Shown: positions 15,858-25,324, numbered from the stretch's first letter. The stretch: DNA of 64,000 bases from Phycisphaerae bacterium (GCA_030619925.1 JAUXAL010000004.1:1-64000); one strand, 5' to 3'. A program made the numbers and translations. Notes: a model not told the origin generated them from the letters alone.

Positions 15858-17293
15858 AACGCCCCGGCTTGACCTATTTGTTCCTTGTAGCCGATGAAAT
15901 AGAGGAATCTTTCGTACTTGAATATGGGTAGCCACAAGGTCTCTGCCTGCCTCTGGAGCTCCTTGTAGCCAGCGAGTCTTTTTAACGAAGCCTCGTATCT
16001 TTCCATTGCTGTTGGGTCTATTTCTATTTCATCAAGAGTCGGCCTTCTGAGGACCTGGGGCGGTCTGCCAAGCACCAGGAAATCCGTGTCGATGGAAACT
16101 GTATCGGCAGCCCTGCCGCCCCATTTTTCGACAAGTGCTTTTATTTTAGCGACAGCGTCGTAATCAATGTCTCCATCGTTGTCAAGGTCAAAGTCGCCGG
16201 CAACCACGAATACATTTGTTTTGTCACTGTCCCAAATTAAATTTGCAATAATATCACCCGGCAGGATAGGTTTTGTTATTTCTGAGCGTGTAATCCGTGC
16301 CGCCGAAAAGGTTTTCTCTACGTCGAATACTTCGATTTCTGCCTTTCCGTTGCCGTCCTTCGGGATAGGCGTACCTTTGTCATAAACCGTGAAGGTTAAA
16401 CCTCGATAAACATGGTCGTCGCTGCCGATATTCAGATAGACTACTTTGGCCCGGTCATCGGTCAATGTTACTTCTCCGTCGAACTTATATGCCAGCACCT
16501 CACGGTCCGGCGGCGGCTTAATCTTCATAACATCTTGCTGAGCGCGCCTCATCATGCCTTCAGCCATTTTTAATTCCGCCTGTGTCCTCAGCAGTTCATC
16601 ATTTAGTTCTTTACTCTTGGCTTTTTCTTGCTCTAATTGGTCCGAAAGGGTTTTGATTTGCTGCTCTGTACTTTGTTTCAGAAGAGCCTGAAGTTCATCG
16701 TAGTCTTGCTTAATCGTGTTAACCAGCTGCTGTAATTTGTCTTTCTCTGCCAGCAGTGTTTGTTCTTTTTCGAAATTGGCTTCGTCCGCATCCTTAAATC
16801 TTTGTTGCAGGTCGTCAAGCTGTTGCTGCGTAGCGACTCTTGCATTTATGGTGTTTTCCAATGCTGCCTGGAGTCCTTCGATTATTTGTACAAGTCCGGT
16901 TTTATTTGGGTCTCCGATATCAATATGCTCTTTGGCCGGCTCTAATATTGTTCTAACTCTTGCGTTGACATTGTTGACTTTGGCTTCAGCTGAGGTCGGT
17001 TCGGGCACACCGCCAACGACCAGAGTTACCATCTCGTCAAGATAATCGACCATTGTACCGAGCCAGCTCTTAGGGGCTGGTTTTGTTCCCACTATCGCTC
17101 CCAATGGTGTTTGCCGTTCCCTGCTTGAGGCCAGTTCGTTAATCTGGCTATCCAAATCAGCCTGTTTAGTCCTATAATCCTCGGCTTTGACATAGTAGAT
17201 AACTGCAATGGTAGTTGCGGCGATAAAAAGCCCAACAAACGTTATTAGAGTATAGAGCATAGCGCTGCTTTGCGTTCTCCTGCGTGGTGACAT
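15854..17293 (-). CDS. Membrane-anchored coiled-coil protein of unknown function
   Basis: 479 residues from ATG 17293, supported by GTGAGGAG 8 bases upstream; an 11-residue longer frame is unlikely. After a short basic N-terminus (MSPRRRTQ) comes one transmembrane helix (about 11-34), a linker, a long coiled coil (about 145-265, rich in Q, E, K, L), then a beta-rich region (EVLAYKFDGEVTLTDDRAKVVYLNIG), a calcium-loop-like DFDLDNDGDIDYD and a conserved tail. I recall similar proteins across Phycisphaerae but no named family. A structural role in the envelope is possible. It is convergent with nnrE. Confidence 0.8.
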   Translation of the reverse strand: MSPRRRTQSSAMLYTLITFVGLFIAATTIAVIYYVKAEDYRTKQADLDSQINELASSRERQTPLGAIVGTKPAPKSWLGTMVDYLDEMVTLVVGGVPEPTSAEAKVNNVNARVRTILEPAKEHIDIGDPNKTGLVQIIEGLQAALENTINARVATQQQLDDLQQRFKDADEANFEKEQTLLAEKDKLQQLVNTIKQDYDELQALLKQSTEQQIKTLSDQLEQEKAKSKELNDELLRTQAELKMAEGMMRRAQQDVMKIKPPPDREVLAYKFDGEVTLTDDRAKVVYLNIGSDDHVYRGLTFTVYDKGTPIPKDGNGKAEIEVFDVEKTFSAARITRSEITKPILPGDIIANLIWDSDKTNVFVVAGDFDLDNDGDIDYDAVAKIKALVEKWGGRAADTVSIDTDFLVLGRPPQVLRRPTLDEIEIDPTAMERYEASLKRLAGYKELQRQAETLWLPIFKYERFLYFIGYKEQIGQAGAF

Positions 17294-17477
17294 AGTAAAA
17301 CTCCTCACAAAATACTGTAAAATCACCCATTAAGGCCGTTCTGAATATATATTATCGCCTGAAAAGCTCTAAAAGTCAACAAAAAAAGCCGATGCAGAAG
17401 CGTTTTTCCAGCAGAACGGGTGTTTGGGCGGTTGTCAGCCTGATTTTGGGTCGCCGCGCATAGTAGAAACTGAAGTC

Positions 17478-18167
17478 TCAAAGTTCTTCTAAAAGGGCCG
17501 GTAATTGGCTGATTTGGCGTATTACGTAACGTGCCGCAGCGCCGGATTCGCCAGACGGTTCTGTGTGTATGCCGGCAGAGCGGATTATCTGGATAGTCAA
17601 AAATCCCAATTTGTTTGGTGCGATAAAATCTTTTTTTTCATTGTCGGCAACGTAAGCCATATTTTCCGGCGTTGCATTCAAGGTCTGCATTAGTTTTTCA
17701 AAGCCGGCCGGGGAAGGTTTCCAGCAATTTCTGCCGAGTTGTTCGGTATAGACTATGCACTTAAAATATTTTTCGATGCCCAGCGCCTGCACTTTTAATT
17801 GTTGAGCCGGCAGGAAACCGTCCGTTAGCAAAGCCAGCGTATATTTTGTGCTTAGTTGACGAAGCACGTCCCGGCTGTCCTGCGGCAGTGCTATTTTCGG
17901 GACGTGGTTGCGATAAACCTCTATTAGCTCGCTGATAAGCTTATCGTCGTAATCCATACCAAGCTCGTCGAGAGTTGCATCAAAAGTCTTTGTATGATTG
18001 CCGGCAGTGAATTGCTTCCAGAAAGTGGCAAAAATATGCTCGGCGGCGGGCGCCTCGGGCAAATTGGCGAGAAACTCAGCTACGGCTGCAAAGCCGCTTT
18101 TACAATACTCGATTTCATCGTAAAGCGTGTCGTCTAAATCAAAAACAACAGTTGTTATCATAGGCAT
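17478..18167 (-). CDS. HAD-superfamily hydrolase
   Basis: 229 residues with all HAD motifs: DLDDTLYDE (motif I, nucleophile and acid aspartates), LLTDG (motif II), the lysine in CWKPSP (motif III) and VADNEKKD (motif IV). The helical C1 cap lies at about 18-90. It is a small-molecule phosphatase of the YjjG/PGP-like type; the substrate is unknown. Two in-frame ATGs (18167, 18161) are equally plausible starts. It is divergent from the UbiA-family gene 76 bp away; a phosphatase next to this prenyltransferase type could serve the same pathway, but that is inference. Confidence 0.9.
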   Translation of the reverse strand: MPMITTVVFDLDDTLYDEIEYCKSGFAAVAEFLANLPEAPAAEHIFATFWKQFTAGNHTKTFDATLDELGMDYDDKLISELIEVYRNHVPKIALPQDSRDVLRQLSTKYTLALLTDGFLPAQQLKVQALGIEKYFKCIVYTEQLGRNCWKPSPAGFEKLMQTLNATPENMAYVADNEKKDFIAPNKLGFLTIQIIRSAGIHTEPSGESGAAARYVIRQISQLPALLEEL

Positions 18168-18243
18168 TTACTATTTATTATTGACTATTTACTATTTTCA
18201 ATATTCAATTGTCAATAGTCAATATTCAATTAAAGGTGAAGCT

Positions 18244-19143
18244 ATGAAATTTTTGCAAATAATGCGTCCTTTGCACTGGACCAAGAATATGTTTGTGTTT
18301 GCAGCCCTTATATTCGGACAGAAACTTAATGTGCCTTTGGCTGTTGGCAGGGCGATTGGTGGTTTTTTTTGCTTTTGTTTAGCGGCTTCGGCTGTCTATA
18401 TCTTTAACGACATAATTGACCGTAAGACAGACAGGCTCCATCCCGAAAAATGTAAAAGACCCATCGCCGCAGGCAGTGTAACCGTTGGTTCTGCTGTTGT
18501 AATGTCTGTTTTATGTGCTGCGGTAGCAGTTGTCGGCAGTTTCATGCTTGCTGACAGCTTTGCAGTTATCGTCCTGACATATATTGTTCTAATGATTCTT
18601 TATTCGCTCTTGCTCAAAAGAATAATGATTCTGGACTGCGTTGTAATATCAATCGGTTTTTGCCTGCGGGCTGTTGCCGGAGTTGTTGTCCTGCAGGCCG
18701 AAGATGTATTTATCTCGCCCTGGCTGATTATCTGCACCTTTGCTTTGTGTCTGTTCCTGGCTTTCGGCAAACGTCGCAGCGAAATAGCCCAGCTTCGTGA
18801 AGATAGCGAGTCGTTTCGCAAAACACTGGCTGGCTATACACCCGAGCTGCTCGCTCATATGCTCGATGTAACCAGCGGTCTGGCGGTAGTATGTTTTCTG
18901 CTTTATGCGATGGATGACAGGACCCTGCGGATTTTCGGGAGCAACAACCTCGTCTATACCACCCCGCTGGTTTTGTACTGCATTTTCCGTTACAGTGCGC
19001 TGATACAAAAAGGTAAGTACTCAGGCCCGGTGCAGCTTATTCTCAGTGATTTACCGTTTCAGATTGGCTTTGTGCTTTGGGTTATAGCGTGTATTGGAAT
19101 TATTTACGCTGATAAGCTCGGTATCAGTTTCGGCAGCGTTTAG
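18244..19143 (+). CDS. UbiA-family prenyltransferase, decaprenyl-phosphate phosphoribosyltransferase-like
   Basis: 299 residues from ATG 18244 (AAAGGTGAAGCT before it); the longer frame translates a low-complexity repeat. Eight to nine hydrophobic helices. The first active-site motif is NDIIDRKTDRLHPEKCKRPIAAG-like (N55, D59, D63), the second is built around KRRSEIAQLRED. The HP(E)K...RPIAAG form is characteristic of enzymes that move phosphoribose from PRPP to a polyprenyl phosphate, the first step to the arabinose donor of mycobacteria. In this setting it would supply a lipid-linked pentose for surface glycans; the assignment rests on the motif only. Confidence 0.8.
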   Translation: MKFLQIMRPLHWTKNMFVFAALIFGQKLNVPLAVGRAIGGFFCFCLAASAVYIFNDIIDRKTDRLHPEKCKRPIAAGSVTVGSAVVMSVLCAAVAVVGSFMLADSFAVIVLTYIVLMILYSLLLKRIMILDCVVISIGFCLRAVAGVVVLQAEDVFISPWLIICTFALCLFLAFGKRRSEIAQLREDSESFRKTLAGYTPELLAHMLDVTSGLAVVCFLLYAMDDRTLRIFGSNNLVYTTPLVLYCIFRYSALIQKGKYSGPVQLILSDLPFQIGFVLWVIACIGIIYADKLGISFGSV

Positions 19144-19228
19144 TCTTGTTGATCGGCGGCGTTAAAGATGGATTCATAATTTTACATCAACGATATTTAT
19201 TGAATTTGCTTAAGAGGAGGTTCGCGGC

Positions 19229-21640
19229 ATGAAACGAATCATAGTTTTCTCTATTTGCTTTGGTCTTGTCCCGGCGGGTTTGTCAATTGCTCAAGATTCG
19301 AAAAGTAAATCATCATTGGATATTACTGTTCGGGATATGACGGGGCTAAAATCATTGAGGCCGGTAACAGGCGGTGTTCCTCTCACTCAGGGGGCCGCTT
19401 CGGAAGGTGCGTATTTTGCCCTCTATGACCAGAATAATAAGCCCGTGCCCTGCCAGGCATCGGTTCTTGCTCGATGGAAGGACCGAAGTGCCCGCTGGGT
19501 TCTGCTTGATTTCCAGGCTGAGCCTCCCGCCAACGGGACATCGCATTTTAGACTATCCTGGGGCAAAGAAGTCAGGCCAGTTGACCCTAAATTTCCGGTA
19601 CGGATAACTGGGCGGGAAAAACCATCTGTCGAAACGAGAAGCATTGTCCTTTCACCGGTGAAGGATGCTCTGCTGCGGGTCTCTGACCGCATCGATCTCA
19701 AACTCTCGCTGACAGACGGCAAAGGGCAAAATTGCAAGGGAATTGTCGAATCGGTAGAGGTTCAAACAAAGGGTAAAATCCGTTCCACCCTGGTCTTAAA
19801 GGGCGCATTTCGCAGCCCTGGCCGAGAGCGCGTTTTCGGCTTCCGGGTGGGAGTTTCCGTCTTTGCCGGGTTATCGAAGGTTTACATTGAGCCGCAGATT
19901 CTAATCGATTCCGAAAAAGGCGTGATACAAAATATTTGTGGTTTGAAATTTGAAGTAATTCCCCTCAACGCAATCCGCTCTGCTGCCATAGGCGGGGCGC
20001 CTGGATGGAGTGGTGAACCGGCTTCGTCACTGCGTTTGTTCCAGGTTGACGACGAGAACTACCGGCTCGAAGGTGCCCGGGGGAAAGGCTCAAAAGCCCC
20101 AGGCTGGGCCCAGATAGACGATGGAAAAGGCACTATAGCTATTGCCCTGAAGGACTTCTGGCAGCAATGGCCAAAAAGCATAAAGGCCGATTCAAAAGGA
20201 TTAAGAATAGGTTTGTTCCCCGAATTTGAAGAGGGTGCTTTTGAGCACATGAAGCCCTGGTATAAGTATCAATATTTGTTCGAGGACAATTGCTATCGTT
20301 TGAGAACGGGACAAGCGCCTCGTTGGCGGCTCTGGTTGGATTTTTCAGGAGATGGAATCTCTCTGGCAAAGTCTGCCAACGCTCCGCTGGTCCCATCCGC
20401 TGAGCCGGCTGAGGCAATTGCTGCCGGCGTATGGGGCTACATTGCTGCGGCAGGGAGCCCGGGCATGAAAGAATATGACGATTGGGCGGAAAACCTTTTC
20501 GATAATGGATATGTCCACTCAATTAAAGCTCAGCGCGACTATGGACAGATGAACTGGGGTGACTGGTTCGGTGAACGTCAATGCAATTGGGGTAATCATG
20601 AATATGATACTCCAAAACACGTTTTTAAGCAGTTTGCACGCACAGGAGACCCGAAATATTTTTATTTGGCAAATGATGCTGCTCGTCATACCAGTGAAGT
20701 TGATGTTATCCAGTTTATTAATGATGACCTTAAAAAACATTTTGAGGATTTTTCAGGATTAAGAAAAGAGTATCCGATCCGTCCCGGAATGGTTCATGAG
20801 CATTGTGTTGGGCATGTAAGCGGTTTTTACAGCGTAGAAAAAATCCGTGAACTCTATGTTTCGTTTGGAACCGGAAGAAGCAAGACACCTTATCTCTGTC
20901 TGGATCCTTATAATTTAGGACATATTTTTACTCAGGGTATGGCTTACAATTATTTCCTTACCGGCGATCCATGGATGAAAGAGACGGTAGAAAAAATTGG
21001 AAAGAATCTTGCACAATTAGTTGAAGACCGCGAATATAACTTCAAGGTCGGCAGTCACGTTGGGCGGAGGAACGGTTGGACAATGCTTGCCATAGCCGGG
21101 GCCTATGAGCTTGACTTTGACGAGCGCTACCTTAAGGCTATGAAATTGCTTGCCGATGATGCCATTTCAGCTCAGGACCCGCACTGCGGCGGCTGGCTTT
21201 GGAAGCTCCCCTGGGGACATTGCTATTGCGAAACGAAACATGTAGGTGAAGCCGGCTTCATAGGTTCAATCAGGATGAATGGATTGAGCCGATATTATGA
21301 GCTCTCAAGCGATGAACGCATTGCCGAAGTTATAAAAAGGGGTGTTACACACCTTAACAATGATACCTGGATAGAACAAAATAGCGGTTGGCGCTACACA
21401 TCGTGTCCAGCATCAGGATCTGGCAGCCAACCTGGCGTTACTATTGCTGCGCTGGTCAATAGTGTGAAGCTCAATAGAGAACCTGAACATCTGAGAATCC
21501 TGCGAAAAGCATGGGATGCGAAATTTCAACGCCTCCTAATCGCGCCCGCCGCCAGACCGGGACTGGGCAAGGCTTACTCGACCATCATGTATGGAAGTCC
21601 GGAGGCAATGAATCTCTTCGTCAATGGTTTAGGACAATAA
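19229..21640 (+). CDS. Secreted PcRGLX/YetA-like protein (exo-rhamnogalacturonan lyase-type family)
   Basis: 803 residues with a good ribosome binding site (GAGGAGGTTCGCGGC) and a signal peptide (1-22, cut after SIA). Residues 30-330 form beta-rich domains typical of the PcRGLX family (KPVPCQASVLARWKDRSARW followed by VLLDF). Residues 400-800 look like an alpha/alpha toroid (AYNYFLTGDPWMK, HVGRRNGWTMLAIAGAYEL, NNDTWIEQNSGWRY). Relatives are lyases acting on rhamnose-containing acidic polysaccharides such as rhamnogalacturonan and, in marine bacteria, ulvan. The substrate here is inferred only from family. It stands alone, but sulfatases at 33-36 kb would suit sulfated substrates. Confidence 0.65.
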   Translation: MKRIIVFSICFGLVPAGLSIAQDSKSKSSLDITVRDMTGLKSLRPVTGGVPLTQGAASEGAYFALYDQNNKPVPCQASVLARWKDRSARWVLLDFQAEPPANGTSHFRLSWGKEVRPVDPKFPVRITGREKPSVETRSIVLSPVKDALLRVSDRIDLKLSLTDGKGQNCKGIVESVEVQTKGKIRSTLVLKGAFRSPGRERVFGFRVGVSVFAGLSKVYIEPQILIDSEKGVIQNICGLKFEVIPLNAIRSAAIGGAPGWSGEPASSLRLFQVDDENYRLEGARGKGSKAPGWAQIDDGKGTIAIALKDFWQQWPKSIKADSKGLRIGLFPEFEEGAFEHMKPWYKYQYLFEDNCYRLRTGQAPRWRLWLDFSGDGISLAKSANAPLVPSAEPAEAIAAGVWGYIAAAGSPGMKEYDDWAENLFDNGYVHSIKAQRDYGQMNWGDWFGERQCNWGNHEYDTPKHVFKQFARTGDPKYFYLANDAARHTSEVDVIQFINDDLKKHFEDFSGLRKEYPIRPGMVHEHCVGHVSGFYSVEKIRELYVSFGTGRSKTPYLCLDPYNLGHIFTQGMAYNYFLTGDPWMKETVEKIGKNLAQLVEDREYNFKVGSHVGRRNGWTMLAIAGAYELDFDERYLKAMKLLADDAISAQDPHCGGWLWKLPWGHCYCETKHVGEAGFIGSIRMNGLSRYYELSSDERIAEVIKRGVTHLNNDTWIEQNSGWRYTSCPASGSGSQPGVTIAALVNSVKLNREPEHLRILRKAWDAKFQRLLIAPAARPGLGKAYSTIMYGSPEAMNLFVNGLGQ

Positions 21641-21729
21641 AATATACAAGTTCGCCGTTTCAGCCGATAATCAGGCGGTTCTGTGGAGTATCCAGGCGGA
21701 GCTTATCATCGAGTGATAAGCAGCTCACT

Positions 21730-22449
21730 ATGAGTGAACAAAGATTACAGAAGGTTTTGGCTGCTGCCGGTGTCGATTCGCGCAGAAAGTGCGAAGAGTT
21801 GATACTCGATGGAGCTGTACGCGTCAATCGTAAGGTCGTCGATAAGCTGCCGGCCTTTGTTGACCCCGAGAAAGACCTCATAACCGTAAATGGCAGAAAA
21901 ATTCACGCCGCACAAAAAGTGTATTTTCTTTTGAATAAGCCCACCGGCGTGATTTGCACTAATCGCGACCCTCACGGCAGAAAAAAGGCGATAGACCTCG
22001 TTTCTGCCCGCGAACGTATCTTTTGTGTCGGCAGACTCGACGCCGATACCACGGGAATAATTATCCTGACCAACGACAGCGAATTGGCGAACAGATTAGC
22101 ACATCCAAGATACGGATTGGCCAAAACTTATGTTGTCAGGGTCAAAGGCGAAATTGCCGGCGAGCGGATAGAAAAGTTGAAAAGAGGAATTTGGTTGGCT
22201 GAAGGCAAAACCGGCAGGGCATCGGTAAAAATATTAAAACGCGGACATAAGGAATCATTGATTGAAGTTACCATTCGCCAGGGCCTTAACCGCCAGGTTC
22301 GCAGAATGCTGGCAAAAGTTGGGCTGCCCGTAAGAACGCTGACGAGAACACGAATCGGCAAACTCAGCTCACGAGGCCTGGGTGTCGGCAATTTCAGAGC
22401 GCTAACGAAAGCTGAAGTGGCATATTTGAAAAAAGCCACCGCCGGCTAA
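21730..22449 (+). CDS. rluB: 23S rRNA pseudouridine synthase, RluB/RsuA family
   Basis: 239 residues from ATG 21730; the longer upstream frame overlaps the preceding gene and is rejected. An S4 RNA-binding domain (1-60: RLQKVLAAAGVDSRRKCEEL) precedes the catalytic domain with GRLDADTTGIIILTND; D104 is the catalytic aspartate. The enzymes of this group isomerise one uridine in 23S (RluB, RluE) or 16S (RsuA) rRNA. Length and the VGRLDADTTG motif favour RluB. A strong terminator follows at 22494. Confidence 0.88.
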   Translation: MSEQRLQKVLAAAGVDSRRKCEELILDGAVRVNRKVVDKLPAFVDPEKDLITVNGRKIHAAQKVYFLLNKPTGVICTNRDPHGRKKAIDLVSARERIFCVGRLDADTTGIIILTNDSELANRLAHPRYGLAKTYVVRVKGEIAGERIEKLKRGIWLAEGKTGRASVKILKRGHKESLIEVTIRQGLNRQVRRMLAKVGLPVRTLTRTRIGKLSSRGLGVGNFRALTKAEVAYLKKATAG

Positions 22450-22493
22450 GCGGCAGATACGTAAAGAGCCGACCAAATATCAAGTATGCCCTG

Positions 22494-22528
22494 AAAAAAG
22501 CGGTTTTAGGTAAAAAACGCTTTTTTTT
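22494..22528 (+). terminator. Intrinsic terminator after rluB
   Basis: AAAAAAGCG (22494-22502) pairs with CGCTTTTTT (22518-22526) and runs into a stretch of eight T. Confidence 0.75.
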
Positions 22529-22754
22529 CGCACTAAAACTTGGGTTTGGGCTTGCAATTTTGATGCAAAATCATTATTTAGTGAGCTTTGCGTTATTAAT
22601 GGAACCGGGTGGCACCCTCTCGTGCTTCGCAGCGAAGCGCCGCTTCGCAGAGTAGTACAAACTTGTTTGGGGGTGTTCTGAGCCGTGGTTAATCGTGATT
22701 CGTGGATCGAACGCAAACAATGAGATATGAACTATGAGAATAGGGGTACATTAG

Positions 22755-23021
22755 ATGTCGAGAGTATGTTATTTTACCGGTAAGCGAACGGTGGCGGGCA
22801 GAAGTATAGCCCGGCGCGGCAAGGCCAAGCATCTTGGCGGTGTCGGCAGAAAAGTTACCGGAATTACCAAGAGAAAGTTTAAACCGAATATACAAAAGGT
22901 CCGGGCTGTTGTTGACGGCAGGGTTTGCAGGATTAAGGTCTCGGCCAAAGCTATACGTATGGGACTCATTCAGAAACCAGTCAAGCGAAATTACAAACCT
23001 GCCGAAAAAACGGCTGACTAA
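22755..23021 (+). CDS. rpmB: 50S ribosomal protein L28
   Basis: 88 residues. Begins MSRVCYFTGKRTVAGRSIAR and has the L28 core (RKFKPNIQKVR, then RICRIKVS-like VCRIKVSAKAIRMGL). Typical L28 length with a few extra C-terminal residues. It binds 23S rRNA in the large subunit. One zinc-ligand-type cysteine (C5) remains without its partner set, so it is probably the zinc-free form. A strong terminator at 23053 separates it from gatC. Confidence 0.95.
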   Translation: MSRVCYFTGKRTVAGRSIARRGKAKHLGGVGRKVTGITKRKFKPNIQKVRAVVDGRVCRIKVSAKAIRMGLIQKPVKRNYKPAEKTAD

Positions 23022-23052
23022 CGAAGCTGTTTTTGCGTACAAGCTTTTTGCA

Positions 23053-23079
23053 GCGAGGCGGGTTCTGCCTCGCTTTTTT
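23053..23079 (+). terminator. Intrinsic terminator after rpmB
   Basis: GCGAGGC (23053-23059), loop GGGTTCT, GCCTCGC (23067-23073), then six T. The gatC ribosome binding site begins a few bases later. Confidence 0.9.
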
Positions 23080-23098
23080 ATTAAGGCAGGAATTTAAT

Positions 23099-23407
23099 AT
23101 GGCCAAAAAAATTGACCAGGCGCAGGTAAGAAAGGTTGCGAAGTTGTCTCGTCTGGAATTGACCGAAGCGGAAGTTGAGGAATTTACGGGCCAGCTAAGA
23201 GCAATCCTTGACTATGTGGAAAAAATGAACGAATTGGATACTACCAATGTTGAACCGTTAGCGCACTGTCTGCCGCTTAGCAATGTTTTTCGCCAGGACC
23301 GTGTTAAAGAATCGCTCGGAACCGAAAAGACACTCGGCAATGCACCGCAGCGAGATGGGGAGTTTTTCAAAGTGCCGAAAATTCTCGATGACAGTTCCGG
23401 TGCATAA
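23099..23407 (+). CDS. gatC: Aspartyl/glutamyl-tRNA amidotransferase subunit C
   Basis: 102 residues from ATG 23099 with AGGAATTTAAT upstream; a longer frame starts inside the terminator region. GatC wraps around GatA and GatB to stabilise the amidotransferase. Family features: VRKVAKLSRLELTEAEVEEF, LDYVEKMNELDTTNVEP and the conserved end LRQD-like FRQDRV...PQRDGEFFKVPKIL. First gene of the gatC-gatA-gatB set. Confidence 0.95.
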   Translation: MAKKIDQAQVRKVAKLSRLELTEAEVEEFTGQLRAILDYVEKMNELDTTNVEPLAHCLPLSNVFRQDRVKESLGTEKTLGNAPQRDGEFFKVPKILDDSSGA

Positions 23408-23504
23408 AGGTTTTATTGACACCTGTGTTGTTAAAGGCTTGTGCTCGCGGAAGCGGGTAAACGAATCGTAATTTGAGTTTCGACTATACAAACTCATATT
23501 TAGC

Positions 23505-23522
23505 CCCCCAATTTATTGGGGG
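23505..23522. repeat. Dispersed C/G-run hairpin (copy 1)
   Basis: CCCCCAA-TTTA-TTGGGGG, preceded by CATATTTAG. The same unit occurs at 58397-58416 and 58436-58455. It lies in the 279-bp gap between gatC and gatA, which otherwise holds no gene. Confidence 0.7.
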
Positions 23523-23686
23523 TTGTTTAGCCGTCGCCGTGCCGGCAACAGCATACGTTCAGACGGTAGATACAAGGCAAAACATAGTTTGTTCCTTTAG
23601 AAAAACACCAAATCAATAGGAAAAAGAATTTTATGATTGGCTTCTTAAACATCGTAAAAAGAACAAGACGAAATGATGGTTGATTC

Positions 23687-25159
23687 GTGGTAACCGAAGA
23701 GCTAAGTGCGAGACAATTGCGTGATAGAATAGCAGCCGGCCAAATAACCAGCGTTGAGGCGGCCGAAGCCGTTTTCAAGCGCATCGAGGAGCTTGAGCCG
23801 GTCATTGGTGCTTACATCAGCACTTACCACGACAGGGCGTTGGAAACCGCTGCCGATGTTGACCGGCGGCTAATTGCCGGTGAGCCGGTAGGGCGGTTGG
23901 CAGGTGTGCCGGTTGCGGTAAAAGACAATATGTGCACCACTTTCGGAGCTACTACCTGCGCTTCGAAGATATTGGAAAATTTCCACGCCCCTTACAATGC
24001 TACCGTGGTGGAAAAACTGCTGGCCGCTGATGCGGTGATCGTGGGCAAGACGAATATGGATGAGTTTGCGATGGGCTCGAGTACGGAGAACTCGGGCCTA
24101 AAGCAGACAGTCAATCCGTGGGATACCACTCGCGTGCCGGGCGGAAGCAGCGGTGGTTCAGCGGCTGCGGTTGCTGCGCGGTTGTGTTTTGCCGCGCTTG
24201 GTTCCGACACGGGCGGCTCAATTCGCCAGCCCGCTGGTTTCTGCGGCGTCGTGGGGCTAAAGCCAACATACGGCAGGGTCTCGCGATTTGGCCTGGTCGC
24301 ATACGGTTCGAGCCTGGACCAGATCGGGCCGGTAACCCGCACGGTGGCTGATTCGGCGCTGATGATGAACGTTATAGCCGGCCACGACCCAGCCGACAGC
24401 ACCAGCGTTGACGAAGCGGCTGCTCCTGTCTGTGATTATCTTGAAAAACTCAATGAGCCGCTAAAGAAACTCAAAATAGCAATTGTGCCGGAATTCGGTG
24501 CCGGGGCCGATGAGCAGGTGCAAAAGGCGATGACTGAGGCGATAGACGTATATAAAAAGCTCGGGGCCCAAATCGTAGAAATAGATATGCCTCATCTGGA
24601 TTATGCCATTGCCGCTTATTACATAATAGCTACCGCTGAGGCATCGAGTAATTTGGCTCGGTACGACGGCGTACATTACGGCCACCGCAGCGAAAAAGCC
24701 ACCGATTATGTCGAGGTCTATTCCAAATCCCGCGCTGAGGCATTCGGCAAAGAGGTCAAGAGACGGATAATGCTCGGGACTTATGCCCTGTCGAGCGGCT
24801 ATTATGACGCCTATTATTTGAAAGCGCTCAAGGTCAGGAATTTGATACGTGGTGATTTCACAAGCGCCTTTGAAAAGTGCGATTGCATTATGATGCCGGT
24901 CTCGCCCACGGTGGCTTTCAAAATCGGCGAAAAGATCGATGACCCGCTGCAGATGTATCTTTCAGATATTTATACGATAGCCGCTAATTTAGCCGGTGTC
25001 CCGGGGATTAGTGTCCCTTGCGGCTTCGACCAGAACAATTTGCCGATTGGTCTGCAGATACTTGCGCCGGCCTTTGCTGAGGATAAATTACTGGCAATAG
25101 CGAGAATGTTCGAAAAAGAAACCGACTGGCACACGAAAATGCCAGCGATAATCACTTAG
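23687..25159 (+). CDS. gatA: Aspartyl/glutamyl-tRNA amidotransferase subunit A
   Basis: 490 residues starting with GTG at 23687; an ATG at 23673 is out of frame. The amidase subunit releases ammonia from glutamine to convert Glu-tRNA(Gln)/Asp-tRNA(Asn) to the amide. The amidase signature and triad are visible: K79 in PVAVKDN, cis-serine S154 in PGGSSGGSAA and nucleophile S178 in SDTGGSIRQPAGFCG. Full length for GatA. Second in the gatCAB set, which indicates indirect aminoacylation of Gln and/or Asn tRNA in this organism. Confidence 0.97.
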   Translation: MVTEELSARQLRDRIAAGQITSVEAAEAVFKRIEELEPVIGAYISTYHDRALETAADVDRRLIAGEPVGRLAGVPVAVKDNMCTTFGATTCASKILENFHAPYNATVVEKLLAADAVIVGKTNMDEFAMGSSTENSGLKQTVNPWDTTRVPGGSSGGSAAAVAARLCFAALGSDTGGSIRQPAGFCGVVGLKPTYGRVSRFGLVAYGSSLDQIGPVTRTVADSALMMNVIAGHDPADSTSVDEAAAPVCDYLEKLNEPLKKLKIAIVPEFGAGADEQVQKAMTEAIDVYKKLGAQIVEIDMPHLDYAIAAYYIIATAEASSNLARYDGVHYGHRSEKATDYVEVYSKSRAEAFGKEVKRRIMLGTYALSSGYYDAYYLKALKVRNLIRGDFTSAFEKCDCIMMPVSPTVAFKIGEKIDDPLQMYLSDIYTIAANLAGVPGISVPCGFDQNNLPIGLQILAPAFAEDKLLAIARMFEKETDWHTKMPAIIT

Positions 25160-25178
25160 TGGGTAAAAGACAAATATG

Positions 25179-25321
25179 AAATCCGAAATTCGAAGCACGA
25201 AACAATATCGAAATTCTAATGTTCAAATTTTCAAAACTTGTTGTTTTGGTGATTTGAATTTCAGTCATTTGAATTTGTTTCGGATTTCGATATTCGATAT
25301 TCGGATTTATACGGGATACGA
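25179..25321. repeat. Dispersed AT-rich repeat between gatA and gatB
   Basis: AT-rich words built from GAAATTCGAA, TTCAAATTTTCAAAAC, TTTGTTTCGGATTTCGATATTCGATATTCGG-type blocks; 25264-25299 repeats 1415-1450. It ends immediately before the gatB ATG and leaves gatB with no clear ribosome binding site. Confidence 0.6.
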
Positions 25322-25324
25322 TAA

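Noticed and set aside
19229..21640. Heparinase or glycoside hydrolase assignment
   Set aside because: The N-terminal motif (KPVPxQxxxLARWxDxSxRWxLLDF) fits PcRGLX/YetA-like proteins better.
21511..21729. Upstream extension of the pseudouridine synthase frame
   Set aside because: It overlaps the end of the lyase-like gene in another frame; the S4 domain begins at 21730.
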